NCBI RefSeq assembly: GCF_004342685.1
Contig: NZ_SMBZ01000024.1
Span: forward strand, 1-51,402
Source of the DNA: Sphingobacterium alimentarium
GTDB taxonomy: Bacteria; Bacteroidota; Bacteroidia; Sphingobacteriales; Sphingobacteriaceae
Direction: 5' to 3'
Length of the DNA stretch: 51,402 nt
Below, piece by piece: positions 19,005-28,657 of the stretch. Made by a program: the position numbers and the translations under genes. Within the stretch, counting starts at the first letter, position 1. Each line of letters starts with the position of its first letter. The notes under the pieces were generated by a model that saw only the letters and a list, made by a program, of their open reading frames with translations, ran no database searches and had not been told where the DNA came from.

Positions 19005-19892
19005 ATGAAAAAAATCATATTAGCAGGCGGAACAGGTTTTGTAGGCAAGTATTTAAAGAAAGAATATCTAAAGCTTGGTTATAAAGTAATAGTCATTGCT
19101 CGGAATAATGGTGATTTGAATTGGCTTGATAGTGCAAAAATAGCAGCGGCTTTAGAAAATTCAACATTATTAGTTAATCTGGCAGGTAAATCCGTCAATT
19201 GTCGTTATAATGAGAAGAATAAAGCGGAAATCTTTTCTTCTCGTACTGAAACAACAAATATTCTGGGTGAAGCCATTAAGAATTGTAAAAATCCTCCAGA
19301 ACTTTGGATTAATGCTAGCACAGCTACCATTTATAGAGATGCGCGCGATAGACCGATGACAGAGAAGGATGGTGAAATTGGAACGGGATTTTCGGTAGAA
19401 GTAGCCAAAAAATGGGAACACGCCTTTTTTAATTTCGAAATGTTTAAAACGCGTCAAGTTGCACTGCGCATGGCGATAGTATTAGGCAAAGATGGTGGTG
19501 TTATCGAACCCTTTGACAATTTAGTCAGATTCGGATTAGGAGGTCAGCAAGGTGATGGAAAGCAGATGTTTAGTTGGATTCATATTGAAGATTTATATCG
19601 AATAATTCGATTTATTGAATTGAATAAAAACAGGAATGGTGTATACAATTGTTCCGCACCGCATCCAATTACTAATAACACTTTTATGAGGACGTTTAGA
19701 CAAGTAAAGAAAATATCTTTTGGATTACCTGCCCTAGCCCTTCTGTTAAGAATCGGAGCAGCAATTATTGGAACCGAAACAGAACTCTTGTTAAAGAGCA
19801 GATGGGTATTACCAGAAAGACTTATCCAACATGGTTTTGAATTCAGATATCCTACTATTACAGAAGCATTGACAGATATATTGAAAAAATAA
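19005..19892 (+). CDS. TIGR01777-family NAD(P)-dependent epimerase/reductase
   Basis: This 295-residue short-chain-dehydrogenase-like protein starts with a nucleotide-binding motif (ILAGGTGFVGKYL, about 5-17). It has the family blocks LVNLAGKSVN, WINASTATIY, LRMAIVLGKDGG and FSWIHIEDL, and ends with a DUF1731-like C-terminal domain (LPALALLLRIGAAIIGTETE..LLKSRWVLP). The family resembles the nucleotide-sugar epimerase fold; its substrate is not established. It closes the GbsR operon and is followed by a terminator. Confidence 0.9.
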   Translation: MKKIILAGGTGFVGKYLKKEYLKLGYKVIVIARNNGDLNWLDSAKIAAALENSTLLVNLAGKSVNCRYNEKNKAEIFSSRTETTNILGEAIKNCKNPPELWINASTATIYRDARDRPMTEKDGEIGTGFSVEVAKKWEHAFFNFEMFKTRQVALRMAIVLGKDGGVIEPFDNLVRFGLGGQQGDGKQMFSWIHIEDLYRIIRFIELNKNRNGVYNCSAPHPITNNTFMRTFRQVKKISFGLPALALLLRIGAAIIGTETELLLKSRWVLPERLIQHGFEFRYPTITEALTDILKK

Positions 19893-19916
19893 GGCTTGCT
19901 TTAAACACATCTAATT

Positions 19917-19952
19917 AATAGCGTAAACATAATTGTCTACGCTATTTTTATT
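19917..19952 (+). terminator. Intrinsic terminator of the GbsR operon
   Basis: AATAGCGTA (19917-19925) pairs with TACGCTATT (19938-19946). After one mismatch an inner ACA/TGT extension closes a TAAT loop. TTTATT follows. Confidence 0.88.
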
Positions 19953-20047
19953 AGGAATAATATTTTTATACCCTTGCAATTTTAAAATTTACCTTATTTT
20001 AGGCTAAAATTTATGACTACATAAACCTGTAAACCTTACTAAATTAG

Positions 20048-21316
20048 ATGAAGAAGCTTTTTAAGACCTTATATTTCCAAGTAATCATTGCCATATTAAT
20101 CGGTATCGCCTTAGGTCATTTTTATCCAGAGATAGGTGTCGCGCTGAAACCCTTTGGTGACGGTTTTATCAAGCTTATTAAGATGATTATTGCACCATTG
20201 ATTTTCTGCAGTATCGTACTGGGGATATCGGGTATGCAAGATGTGAAGAAAGTGGGTAAAATCGGGGTACGCTCGATGGTATATTTTCAAATCACGACCT
20301 TCACGGCCATGTTCATTGCGTTGGCCGTAATCAATCTCGCTAAACCTGGCGATGGTATGAATATCAATGTCGAACATTTGGATACCAGTCAAGTAGGTAC
20401 ATTTATCGAAGGTGAAAAAGAGCAACGAGGCATCGTACAATTCTTATTGGATATTATCCCCCACAATATTATCGGATCCTTGGCAGAAGGTAATATTCTC
20501 CAAGTTTTATTTTTCGCCATCCTCTTGGGTTTTGCTTTTGCTAAAATGGGCGAAAAAGCTGAGCCCGTGAAAACCGTATTACAGTCCTTCCTAGACGGTA
20601 TTTTTATAGTTATCAAAATGATTATGAAAGTAGCCCCATTGGGTGCTATGGGCGCTATTGGATTTACGGTAGGCCGATATGGTCTAGACATTTTAAAATC
20701 CTTAGGCATGATGATGATTTGGTTTTATGTAGCCTGTCTTATCTATATTTTCGTATTTATTGGTTTAATACTCTACCGCAATAAGATTAGTCTTTGGAAA
20801 TTTTTAAAGTACATCAAAGAAGAACTATTGATTGTATTGGGCACCTCTTCTTCTGAGTCTGTACTTCCTGCTATCATGGAAAAACTGGAGAAAGCAGGCT
20901 GTAATAAGTCTGTTGTACGCTTAGTCATTCCCACAGGCTATTCTTTTAATTTGGATGGAACCGCAATTTATCTCACGATGGCATCGGTATTTTTGGCGCA
21001 AGCCATCAATCAACCAATGAGCTTGAGTGAGCAATTGTTTCTATTATTCGTATTGACATTCACTTCCAATGGTGCTGCAGGAGTGACAGGATCAGGATTT
21101 ATCATATTAGCCGCTACCCTACCTGTTGTAGGGCATATTCCTGTCGAATCTATCGCTATCGTATTTGGTATAGACCGTTTTATGAGTGAAGCACGTGCCT
21201 TGACTAATATTATAGGGAATGCTACAGCTGGTCTAGTAATCGCAAAATGGGAAAAAGAATTGGATATGGAGCAATTAAATCGGGTATTGGAAAAGAATGA
21301 AGTCGTAACGGAATAA
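20048..21316 (+). CDS. dctA: C4-dicarboxylate:cation symporter (DctA-like)
   Basis: This 422-residue membrane protein of the dicarboxylate/amino-acid:cation symporter family has the serine-rich re-entrant loop (VLGTSSSESVLP), SFNLDGTAIYL and SNGAAGVTGSGF, plus a FMSEARALTN ending. The N-terminal block (YFQVIIAILIGIALGHFYPE, KLIKMIIAPLIFC) looks more like DctA than GltP. It would import succinate, fumarate and malate, which fits a respiring cell with SdhCAB, though there is no operon link. It is followed 18 bp later by the broken yhhN gene. Confidence 0.88.
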   Translation: MKKLFKTLYFQVIIAILIGIALGHFYPEIGVALKPFGDGFIKLIKMIIAPLIFCSIVLGISGMQDVKKVGKIGVRSMVYFQITTFTAMFIALAVINLAKPGDGMNINVEHLDTSQVGTFIEGEKEQRGIVQFLLDIIPHNIIGSLAEGNILQVLFFAILLGFAFAKMGEKAEPVKTVLQSFLDGIFIVIKMIMKVAPLGAMGAIGFTVGRYGLDILKSLGMMMIWFYVACLIYIFVFIGLILYRNKISLWKFLKYIKEELLIVLGTSSSESVLPAIMEKLEKAGCNKSVVRLVIPTGYSFNLDGTAIYLTMASVFLAQAINQPMSLSEQLFLLFVLTFTSNGAAGVTGSGFIILAATLPVVGHIPVESIAIVFGIDRFMSEARALTNIIGNATAGLVIAKWEKELDMEQLNRVLEKNEVVTE

Positions 21317-21334
21317 ACAAACTAATCCTACGCT

Positions 21335-21951
21335 ATGCAGCTTAAAATGAAACAAATTCCGCTGATACTATTGGCTATAGTTTTTATTTTAGACTTATGT
21401 ATTATCGGTTTTTCGCTGGATAGCGGTTGGCGATTCTATACCAAACTATTCTTAATTCCTATTTTGATAGTTTATTACCGATGGAATGCCGACAAATCTA
21501 ACTACTTATTCATAGTGGGCTTAATACTAAGTTTTTTGGTGATCTGTTTTTAATGTTTAAAGGTGGATTTATATCAGGATTATCCAGTTTTTTGCTTGCA
21601 CATATTTTATACATTCTTTCGTTCAGAGCTTATTTCCAAAAGAAGAACTTCTATATACTACCATTGATAGGAATTTTTGTAATGGGTCTATTCGGTTTCT
21701 TGTTTCCTCACCTAGGCCCGATGAAAATCCCAGTATTAGCCTACGCCATTACCATCGGAACGATGTTGTATATTGCACTCGGAACAACTAATAAGCTACT
21801 GATATTGGGAGCTACGCTATGTGTCCTTTCGGATTCTATTCTAGCGATAAATCTATTTTATAAACACTCAATAATTGGATCGTTGGGTGTGATGTTCACC
21901 TATGTAATGGCTCAGTATATGCTGGTACGAGGCATGATAAATATCAAGTGA
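21335..21951 (+). pseudogene. YhhN-family (lysoplasmalogenase-like) membrane protein, frameshifted
   Basis: Two overlapping frames encode the halves of one YhhN-type polytopic membrane protein. The first half (from 21335) reaches GLILSF and then stops as LVICF. In the other frame the same DNA reads FFGDLFLMFKGGFISGL, which contains the family's conserved SFxGDxFL motif. The lesion sits in the T6 run at 21532-21537: one extra T would give ILSFFGDLFLMFKGG in a single frame of about 205 residues. The second half (MFKGG..., 21553-21951) could start at an ATG overlapping the first stop (TAATG) but would lack the conserved aspartate. The start could also be the ATG at 21347. Intact members hydrolyse alkenyl glycerophospholipids. 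Confidence 0.85.
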
Positions 21952-21963
21952 AGAATATTTAAT

Positions 21964-22425
21964 TTAAAAAGTCAAATCCCCGGTTTTATCGAGGATAATC
22001 AACGATGATATTTTATTTTCTCTCATTAAAATAAGTTGATGAAACCCCTTTTTGCCCATCACTTTACATATACCTTTTCGAGGTATCCCATCCCAATTCT
22101 TAAATTTTGATTTATCCCTTTCATTAAACTCATCAAAAACGATTATTTCGATATTATCTGATAATACATCTTCTTTGAACCGCTTGAAATTCACAACCTC
22201 ATTTTCTTTAGAATCGACTCTATAACCAGCAATAAAGGAAGACCAAAAATTCTTACTTGAATCCGAGCTATCATAGAAAAATCTTTCAACTAACTCAGTT
22301 TCCTCAATATCTGAAGTATATATTAACTTAAAAAACTCTTTAATATTTTCTTTTACTAGGGAAGCTTGCGCATTCACAACCGTAAACGAAAATACAAAAC
22401 AAACTATAGTAAACATTCTTTTCAT
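21964..22425 (-). CDS. Small secreted hypothetical protein
   Basis: This 153-residue protein has a signal peptide (MKRMFTIVCFVFSFTVVNAQ) and a mixed alpha/beta mature part without cysteines after the leader. The C-terminal half (KGICKVMGKKGFHQLILMRENKISS) is strand-rich. I recognise no family. It lies in the rearranged patch between yhhN and a ghost copy of the topB 3' end, so it is probably a recent cargo gene. Confidence 0.6.
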   Translation of the reverse strand: MKRMFTIVCFVFSFTVVNAQASLVKENIKEFFKLIYTSDIEETELVERFFYDSSDSSKNFWSSFIAGYRVDSKENEVVNFKRFKEDVLSDNIEIIVFDEFNERDKSKFKNWDGIPRKGICKVMGKKGFHQLILMRENKISSLIILDKTGDLTF

Positions 22426-22459
22426 ACAACTAAATATATGAAAATAATGTTAAAAAATT

Positions 22460-22596
22460 TAACCTACATTCACTTTAAAATTCTCAAAAACTAAAGGTGC
22501 GTTCACGGTTTGTCATTTAGGATTCTATTCTTGCAATAAATCTATTTTATAAACACTCAATGATTGGATTGTTTAGTGTTATGATTACTTATGTTT
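22460..22596. repeat. Rearrangement scar: ghost topB 3' end fused to ghost yhhN 3' end
   Basis: Bases 22460-22514 are a diverged copy of the topB 3' end at 23338-23392. On the minus strand both encode VNAPLVFENFKVNVG and a stop. Immediately after, 22520-22596 is a diverged copy of the yhhN 3' region at 21831-21907, encoding DSILAINLFYKHS in both. The order is therefore yhhN end, secreted gene, topB ghost, yhhN ghost, DoxX-like gene, topB end. This is what two versions of one yhhN-cargo-topB interval placed in tandem would look like. From 22597 to 22726 I see no gene. Confidence 0.85.
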
Positions 22597-22726
22597 TTGA
22601 AGCTATTCATGTTTGCAAATGGGATTATAGAGTAAAAAGAAGCAAGTGCTAGCATCTCCGAATAGAAAATGAATAATTTTTATGGAAATCAAGCCACTAG
22701 TTCATCATCATTAAAACTTGACGACC

Positions 22727-23335
22727 ATGAATTATAAACCAACTGCTCCAACGAAAGAATTATTTATACTTGGATTGCGAATTTTATTATTTATAATTTT
22801 CATGAATTATGGAATCGGAAAACTTAGTGGTGGGCAGTTTGGAAATCTAACAACACAAGAATTAAATACACCAATAAAAGACTTGAGTCTTTTTAAAATT
22901 GGATGGCACCTATTTGATCACCAACCTTTTAAAGCATTTATAGGAATTAGTCAAATTATAGCCGCGTGCCTTTTACTTTTTAATAGAACCTATTTAATTG
23001 GATTATTGATTTTGACACCTATTATCATCAATATTTTAATTATTGATTTAACTATTATGCCTTACGGATTTAAGGTCACTTTTTTCTTTAGGCTTACTTT
23101 CTACCTCCTTTATATATCATTAATCTTTTATCATTTCAGAAAATCACTCTTTCCAGCTTGGAAAATATTGACTGAAGAGAGAGATTTTCGTCCAAAAATA
23201 TCTAATAAATGGCATTACCTATATCTACTCTTAATTATTCCTTTTTTAGAAATATTTAGCGGACTTTTTAAAAATCTTTATATGATAATTCGACATTTCG
23301 ATTTCTATTGGGATAAGTTCAAAGATTATTTCTAA
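22727..23335 (+). CDS. DoxX-like membrane protein
   Basis: This 202-residue protein has four to five helices. The first has the DoxX-type look (LGLRILLFIIFMNYGIGKLSG), and later helices include QIIAACLLLFNRTYLIGLL. I start it at the ATG at 22727, not at an in-frame TTG three codons earlier. The stop codon directly abuts the stop of the convergent topB gene, and no terminator lies between. It is the second cargo of the duplicated yhhN-topB interval. Confidence 0.7.
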   Translation: MNYKPTAPTKELFILGLRILLFIIFMNYGIGKLSGGQFGNLTTQELNTPIKDLSLFKIGWHLFDHQPFKAFIGISQIIAACLLLFNRTYLIGLLILTPIIINILIIDLTIMPYGFKVTFFFRLTFYLLYISLIFYHFRKSLFPAWKILTEERDFRPKISNKWHYLYLLLIIPFLEIFSGLFKNLYMIIRHFDFYWDKFKDYF

Positions 23336-25447
23336 TTACCCCACATTCACTTTAAAATTCTCAAAAACTAAAGGTGCATTTACTATTTGTCCTTCTTTGG
23401 TTTTTACACCTTTGAGCTCGGAAGTTTTGCCTTTTTCTAAGAGATTTTTCATTTCTTTCTCTTCGAGGAAAACACCATTCAGCGTACGCCATATTTTGAA
23501 ATCACATCCTCGTGCATAGTGATCACATTGCGCGACTTTATCGTACAGATGAATATTGCCTGGTTTACATTTCGGACATTTAATCTTTCCTTTTTGTTGA
23601 GGTTTTATCTCCTCTTGCGGAATAGACATCCGAAGTTGCAGAAGCTCCTTGGTAATTTTGACCGTGTAATCTTTTATATGCTTCATAAAGACATCGTAGG
23701 ACACCTTATTTGCACGCATTTCTTCCAATTTCTGTTCCCACTTACCTGTCAAAGTCACTTTAGCAATCGATCGGTCTTTGACCAGATTATATAGCGCTAA
23801 ACCTTTTTCGGTAGGAATTAGCTTCTTTTTATCGCGTTTGATATAATCACGTGAGAATAAAGTCTCAATCGTAGCCGCACGTGTAGCAGGAGTTCCTAAA
23901 CCACAGTCCTTCATTGCCTGGCGCATCTCCTCATCTTCGATTTCCTTACCGGAAGTTTCCATAGCCTTCAACAAGGATGCCTCTGTATGAATAGGTCTTG
24001 CTTTAGTAAAGCGCTCGGACAATTCTAAAGTCAGAATTTCAAGCAATTCCTCAGCCGTCAATTTTGGTAATTGTGCGTTTTCGTTGTCTTGATCGTCCGT
24101 ATTTTTATCATCATCGGGTGCTTCTACCTGATCTGCTGACAATCGCCAACCGTATTGTCTGATTACCGTTCCTTTGGCAATCAACTCTACTCCTGCTGCA
24201 TCAATGGTCACGGTTGTGATATCTTTCAGACAGACTTCCGAAAAACTTTCCACCATACGCTTAGCAATCATATTGTATATATTCTGCTGCTCTTTGAGCA
24301 TGGGGCCCGGTTTTTCATCCGTTACCAATAGAGCGTGGTGATCCGTCACCTTCTTATCATCTACAGAACGTTTATTGAGCTTGGCACCAATCAAATTGCG
24401 CGAAATCGCTGCTATGCTTTCATCCGCAGTATTGGACAAATGTTGAAATAGCGAGTCAATTTGCTCAAAAACGTCTTCGCCAATATAGCGCGAGCCCGTA
24501 CGTGGATAGGTAATAACCTTTTTCTCATATAATGTCTGCGCAATACTCAATGTCTGATCGGCAGAATAACCATATTTCTTGTTGGCATCTTGCTGCAATG
24601 ATGTCAAATCAAACAGCAATGGCGGTTGTTCTTTAGTTTCCTTTGCTTCGACTTTAACAACTTTGGCTTCAGAGCCAATGGTAATCTTGGCTATGGTTTC
24701 TTCAGCGACGTCTTTCTTATCAATTTTATCGGATGTCGCTTTGAAAGAAATATTATCTTTTTCAAAACCTGCTTGAATTTTATAAAAAGCCTGTGGTTTG
24801 AAATCTTTATTCTCTAAATAACGGGAGCAAATCATCGCCAAGGTCGGCGTTTGCACACGACCCAAGGAAAGCAAGCCCTTATTGCCCGCCGCTAGGGTAA
24901 TAGCCTGTGTCGCATTGATTCCTATCAACCAATCCGATTCCGAACGCGAACGAGCTGATTGGTACAAACTATCGTACTCCGTACCCTCTTTTAAGTTGGC
25001 AAAACCTTCTTTTATAGCTTTATCCGTCTGCGAGGATATCCACAAACGCTTGAACGGAACTTTTAATCCTAAATAGTAATAAATATTACGGAAAATCAGT
25101 TCACCCTCACGTCCAGCATCCGTTGCCACAATGATTTCTTCAGCCTTTTCCAAAAGACCTTTAATGATATTTACTTGCTTCAGAGCACCGTAATCGTCGA
25201 TTTGCTTGCCGTCTTTGCGCACTTTCTTGACTTCCAAATTGAATTGATTTGGAATGATTGGCAAGTTGGCGACAGACCAAGTCGCATAGCCGTAGGCTTG
25301 CGGCGTACACAGTTGCACCAAATGTCCAAAAGCATAAGTAAAGGCATACCCATTGCCTTCAATATATCCATCTTTCACGTCCTTCGCTCCCATTACACGC
25401 GCCAAATCCCGAGCTACCGAAGGTTTTTCTGCTATTACTACTTTCAT
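23336..25447 (-). CDS. topB: DNA topoisomerase III
   Basis: This 703-residue type IA topoisomerase has an N-terminal Toprim domain (VIAEKPSVARDLARVMG, ATDAGREGELIFR). The catalytic tyrosine is Y314 in KVITYPRTGSRYI. The domain I/III/IV motifs (LLSLGRVQTPTLAMI, GLGTPATRAATIE) are present, and the C-terminal domain has a cysteine/histidine zinc-like patch (IKCPKCKPGNIHLYD, CDHYARGC). It resolves single-stranded and recombination intermediates. It lies 28 bp after dgt in the same direction. A fragment of its 3' end is duplicated at 22460-22514. Confidence 0.96.
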   Translation of the reverse strand: MKVVIAEKPSVARDLARVMGAKDVKDGYIEGNGYAFTYAFGHLVQLCTPQAYGYATWSVANLPIIPNQFNLEVKKVRKDGKQIDDYGALKQVNIIKGLLEKAEEIIVATDAGREGELIFRNIYYYLGLKVPFKRLWISSQTDKAIKEGFANLKEGTEYDSLYQSARSRSESDWLIGINATQAITLAAGNKGLLSLGRVQTPTLAMICSRYLENKDFKPQAFYKIQAGFEKDNISFKATSDKIDKKDVAEETIAKITIGSEAKVVKVEAKETKEQPPLLFDLTSLQQDANKKYGYSADQTLSIAQTLYEKKVITYPRTGSRYIGEDVFEQIDSLFQHLSNTADESIAAISRNLIGAKLNKRSVDDKKVTDHHALLVTDEKPGPMLKEQQNIYNMIAKRMVESFSEVCLKDITTVTIDAAGVELIAKGTVIRQYGWRLSADQVEAPDDDKNTDDQDNENAQLPKLTAEELLEILTLELSERFTKARPIHTEASLLKAMETSGKEIEDEEMRQAMKDCGLGTPATRAATIETLFSRDYIKRDKKKLIPTEKGLALYNLVKDRSIAKVTLTGKWEQKLEEMRANKVSYDVFMKHIKDYTVKITKELLQLRMSIPQEEIKPQQKGKIKCPKCKPGNIHLYDKVAQCDHYARGCDFKIWRTLNGVFLEEKEMKNLLEKGKTSELKGVKTKEGQIVNAPLVFENFKVNVG

Positions 25448-25475
25448 ATTCTTGGAGACAGTCCTTTCATTAACG

Positions 25476-26810
25476 CTATAGCGTAGCTATTTCAATTCCT
25501 TTTATCTTACGGTACAATTGTAATGCATACAAATCCGTCATGCTGGACACAAAATCCAATACATCACGTATTCTCTCATACACATCATCACTTCCACTAT
25601 GAAACTGTATCGGCATTAGAGCTTTTAATTTCTTATGTAGGTTGTTAGGCTTTTCGGCAAGATAAGCGGGCACAAATTCTTCCAGAATCCCTTCCATCAC
25701 CTTATAACCCGCAACTTCAATTTCCACTACTGCGGATGCATTATATATCTTTTTGTATGAGATTTCCTGAATTTTCAGCATTGCCTCATGTAAATCAGCA
25801 TCCAAAGCGTCAATAAGACTTTTCGAAAAATTACCGGCTAATATCTCTTCTTGTTCATCAAAAAAGACTTTTGAAGTAGCACCAATCAACGTATTTATTG
25901 CCTTAGCACGCATTAAGCCTATACGGCTTTCTTCATCCTTCAACTGCGTTAACCTAGCTTTCAGTTTATCATCTTTACAAAGTGGTAATAGTAATTCTTC
26001 CACCTCCTCGTAACTCAATATAGCTAGGCGATGTGCATCTTCCAAATCAATAATATTATAACAAATATCATCTGCAGCCTCTACCAAAAATACCAAAGGA
26101 TGACGCTTGTACACATCTTCTTCCTCTTTTAAAATAGCTAACTCGTTTACTATCTTTAAAAAAGATTCCTTATCGGATTGAAAATAACCATATTTCTTGC
26201 GGTGTAATCGATTTTTATCACCACCTTTTATGGCACTGCAAGGATATTTAATGATAGCAGCTAATGAGCTATATGTTAGCGCAAAACCACTTTTATCTTT
26301 TCCATTAAAATTATTCGTCAGAATACGCAAAGCATTGGCATTTCCTTCAAAAGAAACCAAGTCAGCCCACTGCTCTTCTGTCAATCTTGATTTATATTCT
26401 AATCCCTTTCCAGTAAAATAAGCCGAAATAGCAGATTCTCCGGAATGACCAAAAGCAGGATTACCTAGATCATGTGCTAAACATGCTGTGGCAATAATTG
26501 TATCGATCTCCTGTAGCAGCGGTATATCTTGATCAACAAGCGGATTTTGTTTCTTGTAGGAATTATAAAAAATCCTACCCAATGATCGCCCTACGGATGC
26601 TACTTCCAAACTATGGGTTAACCGATTGTGCACAAACACAGCCCCTGGCAAGGGAAATACTTGTGTCTTATTCTGCAATCGACGAAAGGGAGATGAAAAA
26701 ATTAAACGATCATAATCGCGTTGAAACTCAGATCGAGCATCAAATTGCTCATTAGAAAGACGCTCTTCGTAGCCCCACCGCTTAGCAGATATAAGTTGTT
26801 TCCAGTTCAT
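25476..26810 (-). CDS. dgt: Deoxyguanosinetriphosphate triphosphohydrolase (dGTPase/dNTPase)
   Basis: This 444-residue HD-domain protein cleaves dNTPs to nucleoside and triphosphate. Metal-binding motifs are HNRLTHSLEVASVGRSLG (first His), CLAHDLGNPAFGHSGE (HD pair) and a later VEAADDICYNIIDLEDA aspartate. The N-terminal RLQNKTQVFPLPG block is typical of the family. It probably shares a transcript with topB downstream and the membrane gene upstream. Confidence 0.93.
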   Translation of the reverse strand: MNWKQLISAKRWGYEERLSNEQFDARSEFQRDYDRLIFSSPFRRLQNKTQVFPLPGAVFVHNRLTHSLEVASVGRSLGRIFYNSYKKQNPLVDQDIPLLQEIDTIIATACLAHDLGNPAFGHSGESAISAYFTGKGLEYKSRLTEEQWADLVSFEGNANALRILTNNFNGKDKSGFALTYSSLAAIIKYPCSAIKGGDKNRLHRKKYGYFQSDKESFLKIVNELAILKEEEDVYKRHPLVFLVEAADDICYNIIDLEDAHRLAILSYEEVEELLLPLCKDDKLKARLTQLKDEESRIGLMRAKAINTLIGATSKVFFDEQEEILAGNFSKSLIDALDADLHEAMLKIQEISYKKIYNASAVVEIEVAGYKVMEGILEEFVPAYLAEKPNNLHKKLKALMPIQFHSGSDDVYERIRDVLDFVSSMTDLYALQLYRKIKGIEIATL

Positions 26811-26867
26811 TAAAATATTGGATTTATCCAGACAAATATAAGATTTCTGTCTCAGATGAAGCGGATA

Positions 26868-27338
26868 CTAATCCTTATTGGGCTTAATAAATCCCAACAT
26901 GAGATTGATCAGGCCGATGGGTTGGATCAAAAGAAAAAACCAGAATAAGGAACGGTAAATCGTATAACGGTCCATAACATCCTGATATTCACCACGGATT
27001 TCCTGCACCGAAGAATAGGCATTCGAATCGACAGCTTCTTTGAGTGAGAAGGAATTATTATCCCAAAGAATAAGCACAATGGCCAATAGGATATACGAGA
27101 CGAGATGTAAGTAAATCAAACTATCGGTATATAGGGATGACGCAAATATATAATAGAACAGCCATAGACATACCCCTATAGCAGCAATCAGATAAAAAAG
27201 CCATTTTGCTTCAATGAGGTTAGTTTCCCATCCTGCATTCAAAACAAAAGTATGTGTCTCATCCACAAATATGAAGGTATATAGAAATAATATTATTGCA
27301 ATAGCAGCAAATAAAGCGTAAATGTGTTTTTTCTCCAT
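26868..27338 (-). CDS. Four-helix membrane protein, unknown family
   Basis: This 156-residue protein has about four transmembrane helices and a hydrophilic, partly helical segment between helices three and four (about 95-125, KEAVDSNAYSSVQEIRGEYQ). It lies 57 bp upstream of dgt on the same strand. I do not recognise it. Confidence 0.65.
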   Translation of the reverse strand: MEKKHIYALFAAIAIILFLYTFIFVDETHTFVLNAGWETNLIEAKWLFYLIAAIGVCLWLFYYIFASSLYTDSLIYLHLVSYILLAIVLILWDNNSFSLKEAVDSNAYSSVQEIRGEYQDVMDRYTIYRSLFWFFLLIQPIGLINLMLGFIKPNKD

Positions 27339-27422
27339 ACACTATAAATATAATGAAATATTCCTTTTCTTTAGCTTACCAACGTTTTTTATTAATTTAG
27401 ACAAACAATAATTCTCAAGCCC

Positions 27423-28484
27423 ATGAGCACCAACTTTAATTTACCGAACGCAGAAAATTTTGAACACACACTAAACGGAAAAAACACCCATCTTCTTACA
27501 CTTCGCAACCGAGCAGGAATGCAAATTGCATTGACGGATTATGGAGCGCGCTTGGTGAGTGCCCTGGTCCCTGACAAAAACGGAAATTTGGTGGATGTGG
27601 TTCTTGGATTTGATACGATCGCAAATTACCTGAACGCGCAAGAATGCTATCACGGCGCTACGATTGGACGATTTGCAAATAGAGTGCAGAATGGCAAATT
27701 TGTGCTGGATGGCCAAGAGTATACATTACCACAAAATAACGGCAACAACTGCCTGCACGGTGGTCCTGATGGCTTCCATACCAAGGTGTGGGATAGACAA
27801 GTAAGTTTCAGAAAACAAATCTCCTTTTATTATGTCTCGCCAGATAATGAAGCTGGATTTCCGGGAGAGATAAAAGTCTCGGTCAATTATGAATTAACGG
27901 ACGATAACGAAATACTGATAAATTACAGAGCAACAGCAAGCAAACGGACGGTGATAAATATGACCAATCACGCTTATTTCAATCTCAATGGTGAAGGAAA
28001 TGGCGACATCTTGAACCACTGCGTAAAAATAAACTGCTCCAAATTTATTGAGATTAATGATCAACAAGTTCCTACGGGCAAGCTGCAAAGTGTATTGGAT
28101 ACGCCACTGGATTTTAGAGAAGAAACACGAATAGCCGATCAAATAAGTAAAGACCACAGTCAGATCAAATATGCAAGTGGTTTTGACCATAGCTATGTAA
28201 ACAGCAATGCATTGAGTCAGCCTGCCGCGTCGGCTTACAGTCAGCAGACGGGTATTGAATTAAGAATATACACCGACTACCCTACTTTGCATTTTTATTC
28301 AGGCAATTTCTTGAGCGACGACGAAGGCAAATCCGGTAAAAAATATTTGCGCAACGGCGGCTTTTGCTTTGAAGCCCAACATTATTTGGATGGCCCCAAT
28401 CAATCCGAGTTTCCATTATTTGTTATTGAACCCGGAAAAGAATATAATTTCAACATAAAATATAAATTCTGTATGAGAAAATAA
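27423..28484 (+). CDS. galM: Aldose 1-epimerase (mutarotase)
   Basis: This 353-residue cytosolic beta-sandwich enzyme interconverts alpha and beta anomers of hexoses. Family motifs are ATIGRFANRVQNGKF, NNCLHGGPDGFH (H112), MTNHAYFNLNGEG (H183, the likely acid) and FCFEAQHYLDGPN (E317, the likely base). There is no signal peptide. It appears monocistronic, diverging from the dgt operon. The frame is intact and of usual length. Confidence 0.94.
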   Translation: MSTNFNLPNAENFEHTLNGKNTHLLTLRNRAGMQIALTDYGARLVSALVPDKNGNLVDVVLGFDTIANYLNAQECYHGATIGRFANRVQNGKFVLDGQEYTLPQNNGNNCLHGGPDGFHTKVWDRQVSFRKQISFYYVSPDNEAGFPGEIKVSVNYELTDDNEILINYRATASKRTVINMTNHAYFNLNGEGNGDILNHCVKINCSKFIEINDQQVPTGKLQSVLDTPLDFREETRIADQISKDHSQIKYASGFDHSYVNSNALSQPAASAYSQQTGIELRIYTDYPTLHFYSGNFLSDDEGKSGKKYLRNGGFCFEAQHYLDGPNQSEFPLFVIEPGKEYNFNIKYKFCMRK

Positions 28485-28657
28485 ACATCATACATGTCAT
28501 ATATCTTAATAATTTTCAGAATTAAGTTTAACAAACAAGAAAATCAGCGGGTAACCCTATTATTTACCACGCTTTCGTAAGAAGAAATATTATAGTTTTA
28601 ATCAGCAGATTTAGATCTCGTCGATTAATGATACATTTGATTGTAAAACACTAGATT
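28485..28657 (+). promoter_or_regulatory. galM-tlpA gap with a -7 promoter element
   Basis: This 173-bp gap holds TACATTTG at 28632-28639, a perfect TANNTTTG match 19 bp before the ATG of the thioredoxin gene. An imperfect hairpin (AGCGGGTAA with TTACCACGCT, one bulge) lies near 28546-28574. I see no terminator for galM with a U-tract. Confidence 0.55.

Noticed and set aside
21532..21555. Programmed frameshifting in yhhN
   Set aside because: A T6 run alone is a weak slippery site, there is no clear stimulator structure, and several other genes here carry similar lesions.
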